Origin: Sphagnum compactum
Taxonomy: Eukaryota; Bryophyta; Sphagnopsida; Sphagnales
Length of the DNA stretch: 64,000 nucleotides
NCBI GenBank assembly: GCA_965153455.1
Contig: OZ234498.1
Location: 16,368,001 to 16,432,000, forward strand
Direction: 5' to 3'
The notes below the pieces were generated by a model that was not told where the DNA came from, ran no database searches, and saw nothing but the letters and a program-made list of their open reading frames with translations. The position numbers and the translations under genes are program-made. Shown here piece after piece: positions 39,401 through 50,712 of the stretch (position 1 is its first letter; each line of letters begins with the position of its first letter).

Positions 39401-41079
39401 ATGTTGGGTGGCTCTTAGAATGAATGATTTATTTAAATATATATTCATTTATTTGTTGGTTTTCAAAACTTTCAAATATTTTGGGTCAAACCATGTTAAT
39501 ACAAGTCATTGGAGCATCCTAAATCATGTTGTGATATTGTTTTTTGAGTGTGATTACAAAGATAGGAGCCAAAAATCATGTCGGATAGTGATGAAAATTA
39601 TGAACTTTTTTACATATGTTTTTGTTTAAAAACATTTTAAGGTTATGTTAATCATTCCAAGTTGTGCGAAATGACTAATATGAAAGTTGAAGAATTCAAA
39701 TTAAAAATTTATTAAATTAAATTTGGGTTTTGAATTTTTTTTTAAAAACGTTTGAACTTGAATAAGTGTTGAATTAAATGTGGTTAATTTTACAAAGGAC
39801 TAGGTAAAGGACTATTGTAAAAACATTATTTTGATACATGCATAGGAGACATTATTGGCCATTTCCATGGCATAATGCATGCACATCATCTAAAATTATT
39901 TTCAATTGCATGCCTTTAAAGTTTAAAACCCATAAATCATGTGAGAACACGATGGTGATCCAACTCATTTTTTGTACAATATATGTATAGGGAAATGCCA
40001 AGTTGCAAGTTGTTACATTTGAAACACATATATACCTTATGCTAAATTCAAACATATTGATACGTTGTCAATAAGTCAATGATACAACATTATGATTTTT
40101 TAGAGGATTCACATATATGATGTTAGCTACCATCGATGCTTATATGGAATCCTACATATCAATTGGTGTTAAACTAATGTTAATGGGTTTGATATGTAAC
40201 ATTAAATCTATAGGAAACATAAATTTCAACAAGTGCAAGTTGATGTTATGTAAAATCAAGTGTGAAGGTTTTGTAAATTGATGTTATGATACACCATGCA
40301 ATTCGTGAGACCACATCTTCGCACCTTCTTTGCCCATAAGTTTTGCAAAAGCAATGCATAGGAAAGTTCACACTACAAAAAAAATGCATAAGAAAAATGC
40401 AAGAGATGTTAAGGAAACATGTGTTTGCGAGAATTGTTTAAATTCACAAGAATGGCATAATGTTATAGCAATGTGCAAGATTGATGTGACGCAAGAAAAG
40501 TGCACAAATGTGAAAGTTCATTGTCTAATTTCAAGATTAAAAAATAATTGTGATTCATATACAAATGTAATAGTTGTGATTCATAATGTTAATAGGATCA
40601 ACATGGAATTTTTGACAACTATGAAAAAGACCAAAATGAAGACAAAATTCCAAGAAAAGACCATAAGTTCAAAATCTCAACTATTAATGAAGCTATCGGA
40701 TTTTAATATTATTGATTATTAATTTTAAATTATTAATTAATATAAATAATATAACTAATGAATTAATAAAAAATGGATTAATTAGTTATTACTTATCAAT
40801 TAACATTTGATTCATGAGTAATAAATTAATTAATGAAAATAGTAATATTAAATTGTAAAATATTAATTAATAATTATTCAATATTCAATAATTAATGTAC
40901 TAAGCCTAGGTACCTACATGTGACTAAAAATAACATGTAAAAAACCTATTAAACCTTATAGGTACCTATTAAGTGTAATATGTCTAACTTAATTTAGTTG
41001 TGAACTTAGTTAAGATACACCCTAGGCCAAACAAATTTATAGGTTAAGTAGCCAAATTAGTATGGTTGATTTGATTAAG
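39401..41079. other. AT-rich intergenic sequence
   Basis: No recognisable gene. A 130-codon open frame at 40330-40722 (plus) is lysine- and asparagine-rich, without motifs, and is most likely chance. Around 40890-40990, CCTAGGTACCTAC and TAGGTACCTATTAAG recur; related words occur inside the element at 58380-60417. Confidence 0.4.
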
Positions 41080-41349
41080 TGTCAAATCACAATGACCAAT
41101 TTGATTAAATCGTAGCCATTGAATATGACCAATTTGACTAGGTTTTGGTCATCTTGATAAACCTCTGTCCTTTTTCATTAGATGTTTGGTTTGTCAAGGG
41201 TGACAAAGGTCATTTTAAACAATTATTTCAATCAAAAGTAACTCTATTTTTCATGCCCCAAGCGTTTAATCAAAATGGCCATCCCCTTTGGTCAATATGA
41301 ACATTTTAGTCAAGTTGGACCTCCTAAAAGATTACATTTTCTTGTAGTG
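41080..41349 (+). mobile_element. Right end of a CACTA-like element with subterminal repeats
   Basis: Motifs of the type TGACCAATTTGA, AATCAAAATGGCCA and TAGTCAAGTTGGAC recur, and the stretch ends ACATTTTCTTGTAGTG at 41349, followed by AAT. These words match those of the 63-bp array and of the 8921-9292 block. No left end with an AAT flank was found. Confidence 0.42.
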
Positions 41350-42436
41350 AATTATTATTTTGATTTTTTTAATTTAGATGTTCCAAACTGTCAATTATAT
41401 TTGGATGTTCTAGCAAATTGTGAGATTCCAATATGTAGAACAACATAGGCTTTCAATTCAAGTTTGATTAAAGTTTGTAAACATGAGAATTCAATTATGA
41501 TTGTGTTTTAAATTTCACCTTTTTGCTTGAATTCTTCAATTGCACTCTAAATCCTTTAGCAAATTGTGAAATTCCAATTTAATACAATGTGGGGTTATTA
41601 ATTCACACAAGTCATCATTCATGAAAATAAAAATGGAAAGATTCACACATGAATTTGTTCACTATTTTTACCCATTTGATAATGTATATAAGGATAATAA
41701 AAAAAATACTTGCAACTCTTGATAAGGTGGATGGTTATGACAACTTTCAAACCGATGTTATGAAATGGAAGAAAGTATCACTTATTATGATGAGCACATG
41801 TTCACAACATTTGAGAAACACCTTAACACCTAAGAATCATGAACATTGCCAAGAAAACCAACAAATAGGTTAATGAATCGTTTGTTGTAATGAACTACTC
41901 TTTGTACAACAATGTTACAACCACCTAATTCATGGTAGTAATAATCTTCAAGAAAAGTTCCTAAAGGCTTAAATATGGAAATATGTGTTCTGTCAATGGC
42001 ACCATGCATAAAAGATAGGCCTAATTAGTTTTAGAAACTTGACATCACTTGTTGCATTTCATCTCCATGTGGCTATGAAATCAGATTTTAAAATTTTTGT
42101 TGATAGTGATGACAACTTCATGAAGCACAATTGACACTATAGATTTGGCAACAGCAAATGGTTAAAAAAAAATGAAGAAATTCATGCCTTGTGCCAATTT
42201 GTAAATCATGCACATTATTTCGATTTCCATAGGAATCAATTTCTTGTATGTTATATTTTGTTCTGCAATTTGAAACCTTAAGCAATTCATAATGTAAAAC
42301 AACATACCTTTGATCATCTTAAAGTTTTGAACATAATGTTTATCATCATTTCAATCATTAAAAACCTTGAGAACCAAGTGCTAGATTGAGGTTTCACCCA
42401 CTTCAACAAAAGGTGACCCTATATGCCAAGTGTTTT
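41350..42436. other. Intergenic sequence
   Basis: No gene or repeat recognised. Confidence 0.4.
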
Positions 42437-42552
42437 CACTACATTTTGAGTGAATTCATTAGTCCCAATGAACGAGACCTAGTGAGGTGGTAGTGAAGTC
42501 ATTGGTCCACTAAACAGGGACTAGTGAACTGCACCCACATTTTGTAATAGTG
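42437..42552 (+). mobile_element. CACTA-like MITE, degraded copy D (116 bp)
   Basis: The right end CACCCACATTTTGTAATAGTG and internal words (GAATTCATTAG, GGACTAGTGAACTG) match copies A-C. The left end reads CACTACATTTTGAGTG, which looks like the CACTAC tip joined directly to inner sequence by a deletion of the usual AACAAAATGTGTCC segment. The flanks (TTT, ACC) do not match. Confidence 0.7.
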
Positions 42553-44350
42553 ACCCGATGGCCCAAGTTTGTAGGCAAGCTATTTAACACACTTCCAATT
42601 TGGTATTTGTGCATAATTCCAACAACAAAACAAGAGTTGTTACTATTTTCTCCTCTATAAATCAAACCAATAGTTGTAGTAGGAGACTCCACATGTTGAA
42701 CAATAATCTTTTCGAATATCTTCAACAACAACTAATGATAACAACTCTGTCAAGCTATGTTTTGTCCATTGTGATTTTGTGCAAAGAAGAAAGTTCAAAT
42801 CGACACAATGATGGAATTAAAAAATGAAAAGAAAATCATAAGTTTGCATGAAGAAAAAGGTCTAAATTCAACACAATAATGGATCGAGGAGATGAAAAAT
42901 AAATAGCAAAAATGCATAAGGAAAAAGGTGCAAATTCAAGATAGTGATGGAGTTGTGAAAGGAAAAATAGACATTGAGAATGCAAGCTATGTACAGATCA
43001 TAAGATGCATATAGAAGATGTAGGTGAAGAGAAAAGCTTATTAAGAAATGCAAAGGTGAATGCAAGGTATGGTGGTTCATTTTTGGAATCACAATAACAA
43101 TTTCTGCAAGATGGTTTGTGTTTAAATGCTTATGGTGAATAATTTAATCTTAATTACATTAAATGATAATTCATTTTAAATTAACACCTTGATTATGAAC
43201 ACATTTGCACAATTTTTTTTTGAAATGTTGCATTGAATTATCAATAGTGGACTTTTGAAGTCAAAAATATGGACTAATCAATTGACTAGAATGGTAAGAA
43301 ATTCAATAATTTATATAATTCAAGCATTAACCTTAATGTTAGTTTGTTTTAATAGCCAACACTTAACAATAGGTGTGAATCCAACATTAATGGGTGCAAA
43401 ATATCTTGTATTGATAATAAGAATAATTTATTATGTGGGAATGGGTACACATATGGAATGACATTGATAGTGGACAAAACATGGAAAGGCCATTAGAACA
43501 TTTTTTACCAAATATTAAAATATCAAAAAATGAAATTATATTTATTTTTGTGTTGAGTCCCTTGCTATTCAACTTCCTCATAGATTGAAAATAAAACTTT
43601 AGCATTTAAACTCCACCTAGGCCCATAATGAATACTCTTGATCAAGATTATTCATTAGTTTTTTCTTCTCACCACGTTGCAACATAAATGGGTTTACATG
43701 AACACACAAATTTGTGAAAGAGCAATAAAACAAACCCCCCAACACTTTCAAATGGATTCTAACTTGGAAATAGTCCATGGAGATTAAAGGTTCTCATTTG
43801 GTTTGTGCAACTTGAAATGTTCATGAGCTCAACTTAAGGAGCTAACCCCATCTTAGAGCTTAGACATAACCACTCTTGTTGGGATATAAGGAGCACATTC
43901 TAGATTTGCACTCCAATACAAATTAAGAAGCAATAAATTATTTTGCCATTGATTCCACTTGACAAACCAAAGAATGCATCACAAGGGTCCTAAAAAGTTA
44001 GAATTTTGCATTTTCCAAGGGCTTGATCCATCATGAATTTGTGATCATTGATTCCATTAGTTCTAATTTTTTTTCCTATTTGCATTGAATTGGTGACAAA
44101 ATTTAAAGTCATTGTTAATGAAATTACATGCTTTCAACGAAGGCCCACCAAAACAACCTCCTACTATGTGGACATACTTGAAATACCTATCACTACACTT
44201 GCAACAACATGAAAAAAGTTTTCGTGTTAGAACAAACACACATTTGACAATTTGCTTTCACACTAAAATCATCACAAATGATATCATAAAGCATAAGCAT
44301 GTGTGTACTAAGAACAGTCTGCAAAATCCTTTCCATGCTAGGTTATTGCA
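42553..44350. other. Intergenic sequence
   Basis: No gene or clear repeat recognised. Open frames are short and AT-driven. Confidence 0.4.
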
Positions 44351-44526
44351 ATACCCATCTTGAAGCCAAAGCAACAGGCTCTCAGCCATGCTTGTTGCTT
44401 AGAGCTCAAAGGAAAATTTTCGCCCAGTTTCCACCCACAAGTGAGTCTTATATTGTTCAAGCATAGCATAGTCGCCAATATTCCTTTTGCAGACATTTCA
44501 ATTGCACTTTTCAGTTTTCTTTCACA

Positions 44527-44539
44527 TGACATCAGAGCC
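44527..44539 (+). mobile_element. Possible Ty1/copia primer-binding site relic
   Basis: TGACATCAGAGCC matches the initiator-tRNA-Met primer-binding site of plant copia elements (TGGTATCAGAGCC) at 11 of 13 positions, and is followed by AGG as in many such elements. The sequence just before ends in CTTTCA, compatible with an LTR end. No coding domain follows, so at most an LTR plus leader remains. Confidence 0.35.
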
Positions 44540-45158
44540 AGGATGGAGTGGCTGTTTAGCTGTACTCCTCAAATCAATACCTATAACTTCAGAGTTATCC
44601 TGAAAGTCACCTTGTCTTTGGGCCCTAGTTTGGCCCTGTAATCCCTATTTCATGGCCAATTTGAGTGTAGCCATAGAGTGAGAAAAACTGGATACCATTT
44701 AATGAAACTGGGTATCAGTTCACAAGATTCACAATATATTATTCTAAAAAGACTTGATTTAATGAAGAATACCTATAAGAAGCAGTGAAGGTGCAGGAAA
44801 GGCAAATCCAAAACTACGGGTTAAACTCCTTGAGGACCAATTCAGGTGAGAAACCCAGATTGTCCCCCTCCTCCTCCTCCTCTTTTTCTTTCCTCCTGAC
44901 TTTTTATTTCATCCCCAGTGCAAAACTCTGTTCATCCTGACTTTTTATTTCGTCCCCAGATTTTGCAAAACTGGGGTCCAGTATGAGTTTGGGTACTTTA
45001 CGGATAACTCCAATTGCAAGAAAAAGAACCAGACACGAGAACCCTAGCTAGATACGTGCTTGAGTCGAGACCTCATTTGGGACCCCAATTATCACTTGGA
45101 TTTACTTATGAATTTTAGTGGGCGACCAGTTGCGCAGAGAGATTTCTTCGTTGCAGTG

Positions 45159-47699
45159 ATGGCTGGAGCCACCCGGGCAATGACTTGCCACCGTCTCTGC
45201 TTACTCTCTCACCCTTCCGAGCTCGTCATCAGCACGGCCAAAACATTCTTCACCGTGCAATCATTCCAAGCCAAGTTTTTCAGAAAATGGTCAAGTATAG
45301 GATCCATAAGAGCTTTAGGCTGTGGCGGAGCTGGAGCTTCTCGAGTTTGTCCGGATGGAATTCTTAGAATACCTAATTATGATTCTCTACCCCAATTTCC
45401 TTCTTTTAGATTTTCGGTTCTCGACAAGAGACCACGGGGATTGTGCGATTTGCATTTGGCTAGGGCACAGGTGAGCGTGGAAGAAAGGGAGATTGAAACG
45501 GAGTACGTTTCACGCAATGTGGTGGATATCCTGCAAGAGAGAGGTCTAATAGAGTCTATTACGGACGAAGAGCTTCGGTCTGTTTGTACGAAGCAGCGTT
45601 TGAAAGTATATTGCGGGTTCGACCCTACGGCCGAGTCCCTTCACCTGGGCAACTTGTTGGCAATTATCGTCCTCTCATGGTTTCAGAGGTACATCTTTCT
45701 ATCCGGTCGAGATGCGTGCGTGGTATAAAGTGTGATATTCTGTGGTCTATTTAGGGGGGTGTGTTGTGCCTTTTGCAACAACAGCAATTCTATGTCTTGG
45801 AGTGATTATGAGGACGCCGTGCAAGACCCTTGACTAGAATACGGTATCTCAGGTTTCTAATCCAAAGGGGATATCAATGAGCACGAGCTGAAGTTCATCT
45901 GCTCAGCTGAGGATAATGCATGCGGATTCATGGTAGAACTGCAATTAGGGTTTCAGTAACATGCAAATATGCAAAATTTGCAAATTTCTACAGTACCCTT
46001 TGACGAAGTTGTTTGGTGCTATTGTGTACCAGATGTGGTCATATACCAGTTGCCTTGCTAGGAGGTGCCACTGCGAGGGTTGGTGATCCATCAGGGAAGA
46101 GTATGGAAAGGCCTGTGATGGATGACCAAACAATCACTAGGAACTTGAAAGGCATCCATGGTGTCCTCAGTCAGATCTTGAAGGTAGCTCAAAAATACTC
46201 TTACTATTGCAGCTAGAATTGCAGTGCATTGAGGGGTTTAGGGTGGAAATGCTCAGGGCTTAGGTCCTTCTAATCATACAGTCAAACCCCTCCCAAATAG
46301 CTTCCATATGATGACCTAATTGTTGCCAAAATGGCTGGATGGATGGGGGTAACATATAGAACCAGTTCTAAATTGGTTCTGTTTTTCTGCAATCAGGTGG
46401 AGGATGTTTCAGGAGACAAGAGCACAGGGGGGTTATTATCAGCAGAAGGAGCATCAGGGATCAGCAGATCAGAACAGCTCACAAGGGAAAAACATTCACC
46501 TCTTATTTTGAATAACTACGATTGGTGGAAGGAGTTTAGTCTTTTGAACTTCTTGCGAGATGTGGGAAAGTATGCAAGAGTTGGGACAATGATGGCAAAA
46601 GAAAGTGTGAAAAAGAGACTGAATTCTGAAGAGGGCATGAGTTATACAGAGTTTACATATCAACTGCTTCAGGGCTATGACTTTGTGCACCTGTTTAAGG
46701 TATGAAAGAAACTATTCTTGTGAGATTGCAGCATTGCTGAAGCTCACATATAATGCACCCTAAGTCTTTCCACTCTTGCCTCTCTTATGTGTGTGCAACC
46801 ATGGATACAGGAAGAAGGGATCTCAGTCCAAGTAGGAGGGAGTGATCAATGGGGGAACATCACAGCAGGGACAGACTTGGTACGAAAATTGCTACAACAA
46901 GAAGGAGCATATGGACTGACATTTCCTCTCTTGCTCAAGAGTGATGGCAGCAAGTTTGGAAAATCAGTTGGAGGAGCAATATGGCTCTCTCGTTCTCTTC
47001 TCTCTCCTTACAAATTCTACCAATATTTGTTTGCAACTCCTGATTCAGATGTCATCAAGTTCATGAAGATTCTCACATTTCTAGATCTTGAAGAGATTCA
47101 ATCTTTGGAAGCAACTATGGGGAAAGAAGGCTATGTTCCAAATTCAGTCCAGAGGAGGCTGGCAGAAGAAGTCACACTCTTTGTCCATGGTGAGGAAGGA
47201 TTGACAGAGGCTCTAAATGCAACTCAGGCATTAGCTCCCGGTGGAGCCACCCAGCTGGACTGGAAAACTCTAGAGGCCATAACAGAAGATGTACCATCAT
47301 GCTCTGTTGCTCAGGCTTCTCTGTTAGGTTCATCTTTGGTGGATTTGTGTGTCTCCACAGGGCTCCTTCAGAGTAAGACTGCAGTTCGCCGCATGATCAA
47401 GCAGGTTAGTACTATTGAGCTAGCAAATATAAAGTGCATATGATCAATTTGAAGAGGCCAGTTCTCAAATTTAGGAGCTCATGCTTCTTGTCTAAATTTC
47501 TGAGTGCCAGTGTCTTTGCAGTTGTCTCCTGCTTAATTTCTGATGAATGTCCCTTTGATACTAGCAGGGTGGACTCTACCTCAACAATGAAAAGGTGGAA
47601 GATGAGGGGAAGACTATGGTTGCTGATGACATTGTAGATGGAAAGATGCTACTTTTATCTGCTGGCAAGAAAAACAAAATAGTTGTTCGAATGACTTGA
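45159..47699 (+). CDS. Organellar-type tyrosyl-tRNA synthetase, 5 exons
   Basis: This is a bacterial-type class I TyrRS that charges tRNA-Tyr, expected in chloroplasts and/or mitochondria. Exons: 45159-45688, 46033-46183, 46397-46699, 46811-47404, 47568-47699; all GT/AG, phases close, 1710 nt, 569 aa. The Ser/Arg/Phe-rich start ([18 protein letters not shown]) is transit-peptide-like, and the catalytic part begins near residue 120. Landmarks are [15 protein letters not shown] (HIGH-type motif, about 162-165), [43 protein letters not shown] (tyrosine binding) and SDGSKFGKS (KMSKS-type motif KFGKS, about 376-380). A C-terminal S4-like RNA-binding segment ends [10 protein letters not shown]. An upstream in-frame ATG at 45108 sits in a weak context (C at -3, A at +4) and would add 17 aa. 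The ATG at 45159 has a strong context (G at -3, G at +4) and was preferred. Confidence 0.96.
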
Positions 47700-48869
47700 T
47701 CCTATGGGAGTTATGGAGATAGACTGGTAATTGTGTCAGCTATACCATGTAAGCAGTAATCACATTCTGACTAGCTGCTTGATTGAGCACTTTTTTTTCC
47801 ATTAAAACACATGACTAGTGAGTTTTCATTTTACGACAATCATGGAGGTTTATTTATGTTTCCCTTGTCATGTCTAGCCAGAGTCTTTATTGTTACTGGT
47901 CCTCCTATTTGTAGAACCTATGAGAAGGAAACTTGGCCACAATTTACAATTTCAAAAAAGGAACCTGCATGTATTCCACTGTTTTGAAGAAGGGTGATAT
48001 AGGCAGGAGAATTCTCAGCAAGGCATCAATCTGTGTACTGTAAATGCTGTATTTTGCCTAAAAGTCCTTATAGAAATAACCCTTTTCTGTCTAGTATAAG
48101 GATATGAACATTGTTTGCTTAATTGTGTTGCCTGTGCCCCATTTCTGTTTTCAGAGCTGCAAGAAGCTGGAAATGGAGGGAACAAGCATCCATCTACACA
48201 TTGCATGTCAGTTCTACTCTCTGGAGTGTCTCAGAACGAGCTAAACATAGAAGATCTCTTCAGCAACTGCTCTTGAATGTCAGAGAGGCTAAACTTGCAT
48301 TGCATAGCTTTTTGTCAAAGTGCTTGTTTAGTGGCTTGGGGCAAATGCTTGAACTGGGAATGTCACCAAGACCAGCATAGCTCTTGAAGTGAATCTTGCC
48401 TGTGGGAGGTTTGTCAACTGAGATATCACCAATGGGCCCAGAAGAAAAATTCCTTTGCATGCACACCTGACAGATTCTTGATGTGATTTGGTAGTAAGTA
48501 GCCCTTGACCTCTTCAGCATAGCTTACAAGTCTGCAAGAGCAAATTTGTGGGTGGTTTTTGCTTTCTGTTTTACATTGAAATAGCCAGTCTTCATATCAT
48601 ATGTCACTTCCTCAATGTCCTCCAGTGGCAGCAAACCACCTGCATTACAGCCACAATGCCTCCTCTTCAAAACACAAATGTAGTGTAAACAAACATCTGG
48701 GGGGTTGTTCCATTGGAGGGCTTATGAAACTTCAATTCTTGAACAAAGTAAAAGTATACTACAGGTGGTGCCCTTTGAGTTGTGAGTACAGAGAAAGAAG
48801 CAACTACTCTATTAGAACTGTGTATCTACTAGCTCCAGCATTAAGAGCAAAAGCTTTCCACATGTTTCT
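47700..48869. other. TyrRS 3' flank and unclear coding-like sequence
   Basis: The first few hundred bases are TyrRS 3' flank. Between 48250 and 48560 the minus strand has open stretches (for example FSLSDIQEQLLKR and HAKEFFFWAHW in different frames) of coding-like composition. They may be further remains of the minus-strand gene next door, but I cannot assign them. Confidence 0.4.
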
Positions 48870-49578
48870 TTGGCAGAAGGATTTGGTATGAGGTCCAATT
48901 ACAATTTAGGCTACATCCTCTTCACCAGTATCTGCAGCCACATAGTAGAATGATTTGTTTGGCAATGTTGCCACAATCATGAGGAGGCTAAAGTCTGGCA
49001 TCTAGCTGGGCTTACATCATAGATTGCTCTGCTTTAGGAGCTGGAAACTTGCAGGAGGGTCTATTTTCTTTAGTCTCCTCCTTCACACTCTCTTTATTGA
49101 CCTTCTGTATGCTCAGATCCCGCCGTGCCTATTCCAGCCGTACTGTATATTCCTCCTTTCTACAACAAACTCTTAGGCAATTTGAATGAGATAATCTTCC
49201 TTTGGTGTGTAAGGGGCATTCCGAGGGCATTGCGAGTAGGAAATACCTAAGTCCGTTTCAACGACGGTACCGTAAAGTGCTCCAAGCTACAATGTTATAT
49301 AGAGGAATGAAGTTTTCGGTTCACCTTCATTGCATGTCGGATATAACGAGATCCTCAAAGGATTGAGATAGGTGGTGAAGGAGTTGGATCTTCCCGGTTC
49401 AAAGCCCACCGGTTTTGGGAAAGGGTCATAGGGGCAAAAGGAGAAACACAGACAGAGACAGTGATAGAGTACCAGACGTACCAGTCAAGTTGAATTTCTC
49501 GATCAGTTCCTTGGCGCTTGCAAAGCACTCATCGTGACCCTTGACCACCAAAGTTTTCTCCGACAATTGGACCGCCAT
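48870..49578 (-). pseudogene. Unidentified minus-strand gene remnant
   Basis: Three coding-like pieces lie in a row on the minus strand. The first, 49578-49482, starts at ATG in a strong context (GGAATGGCG) and reads MAVQLSEKTLVVKGHDECF then ASAKELIEKFNLT, ending at a GTACGT donor. The second, from 49159 after a TTGTAG acceptor, reads KEEYTVRLE, stop (TAG), ARRDLSIQKVNKES, then PSCKFPAPKAEQS. The third, from about 48987, reads LMIVATLPNKSFYYVAADTG then EEDVA, stop (TAA), IVIGPHTKSF. Both stops differ by one base from glutamine codons (CAG, CAA). I do not recognise the family. Phases do not connect cleanly, and the gap between pieces two and three is only 28 bp, too short for a plant intron, so the locus is probably decayed. 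Confidence 0.5.
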
Positions 49579-50289
49579 TCCGGTGATATCGGCTCAAGCA
49601 AGAAGAAGAAAGATAAAAATTCAACAAATCGTTTTAGACACCTGGATCAGACAGCACTTCCCCATTAGGCTCTCCCCAAACGTCTGATCTTCAGAAGGAA
49701 ACAGAATTCGACAACCACAATACACTGCAACGAACTCAGAACTCGAGTTCTGGGAGGCCATGAGCGAAATGGAAATTCAAGAATGCCGACTGTAATCAAA
49801 GTGTGGATTCTCTGCATCCAGAATCTTCGCCTTCACCTCCTCAAAACCTTACCAAGAGATTGCGCAGAATTTTATTTGAGAGAGTTTGGAGCAACACGCC
49901 CAACTCCAAGGTAAAGAACCTGCAAGGTATCACCTCAAATTCCCAGCTCTGGATTCCTTCACCACCTTGAAAGAAGTTTGCAGAAGAGACGCAAATTCTG
50001 ATTCAGGCCCTTGGAGTTTTTTGGGAGGCAAACTCGGCGGCGCTAGGCAAGTATAAGTAGCTTAATGGATTTTGGCCCCTAGGTAATAATAGGTCTATTT
50101 TGATATGAGGATTTTTGAAAGATGATATTTTGGCTTGTGTCGAAACTTGAGATTAATTAATTATAGAGTTATAATATCTTGAAGGATTTGGGTTTTTTTT
50201 AGAGGATTTTTTGAAGATTATATTTTTGCATGGTGAACTATTTGAATTTCCATGATTCTTCTTCTGCCTTAAGATACTTTTTAATGTAA
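49579..50289. other. Upstream region of the minus-strand remnant
   Basis: The composition is richer in G+C than its surroundings, as in a 5' UTR or promoter. At 49761-49642 (minus) a 40-codon open stretch starts at ATG (MASQNSSSEFVAVYCGC) and ends at a CAG|GTGTC donor. Its phase does not join the 49578 exon through the visible TTGAG acceptor, so I do not call it a gene. Confidence 0.4.
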
Positions 50290-50712
50290 ATGGCAAGGCC
50301 ACAGTGTAACAAATCCCTTGTTTTGTTATACCTGAAAAGTCAAAAACCACCTTTTAATGCTAAGTTGCATGGGGGTGTCATTGACACCTTTTCTTCTATT
50401 GCCATTGATGATGACTTTCTTCTAGCTTTTTTGCTATTGCCATGGGTGTTGCATCCTTCTATGGGTCTCTATTGTACTGTTATCATGGGAGATCCCCCTC
50501 ATCCCAAGATTTTGTTCTTTAGCCTAAGGTGTTTTAACTTTGGCACTCAAGAGGCATTCCGGGTGTCCACCTTTTTGTTGTTAAACTTGTATTCCTGCAT
50601 GTACCACTCTGGGAAGATATTTGTGAAAAATGTATTTGAAAGCAATCCTAGACTTTCCATAACTTCTAGGTCCTTAGGAGCGTACACTCTGGACTCTGGA
50701 GTTGTTCAATAA
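50290..50712 (+). CDS. Hypothetical 140-codon open frame
   Basis: The frame runs ATG to TAA and has two hydrophobic stretches (LLAFLLLPWVL, STFLLLNLYS). I recognise no family, and it has no obvious promoter or splice partner. Codon composition is not clearly different from the AT-rich background, so chance is a strong alternative. Confidence 0.18.
   Translation: MARPQCNKSLVLLYLKSQKPPFNAKLHGGVIDTFSSIAIDDDFLLAFLLLPWVLHPSMGLYCTVIMGDPPHPKILFFSLRCFNFGTQEAFRVSTFLLLNLYSCMYHSGKIFVKNVFESNPRLSITSRSLGAYTLDSGVVQ

Noticed and set aside
40371-41349. CACTACAAAAAAAATG at 40371 as the left end of the element ending at 41349
   Set aside because: The flanks (TCA and AAT) do not match, and the subterminal sequence does not resemble the right end.
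48988-49015. A GTAAGC...TTTAG intron that would join two pieces of the unidentified minus-strand gene in phase
   Set aside because: It would be only 28 nt, below the usual minimum for plant introns.
49300-49440. tRNA-like GGTTCAAAGCC on the plus strand
   Set aside because: The flanking bases cannot form a T-stem, and no acceptor stem or D-arm was found.
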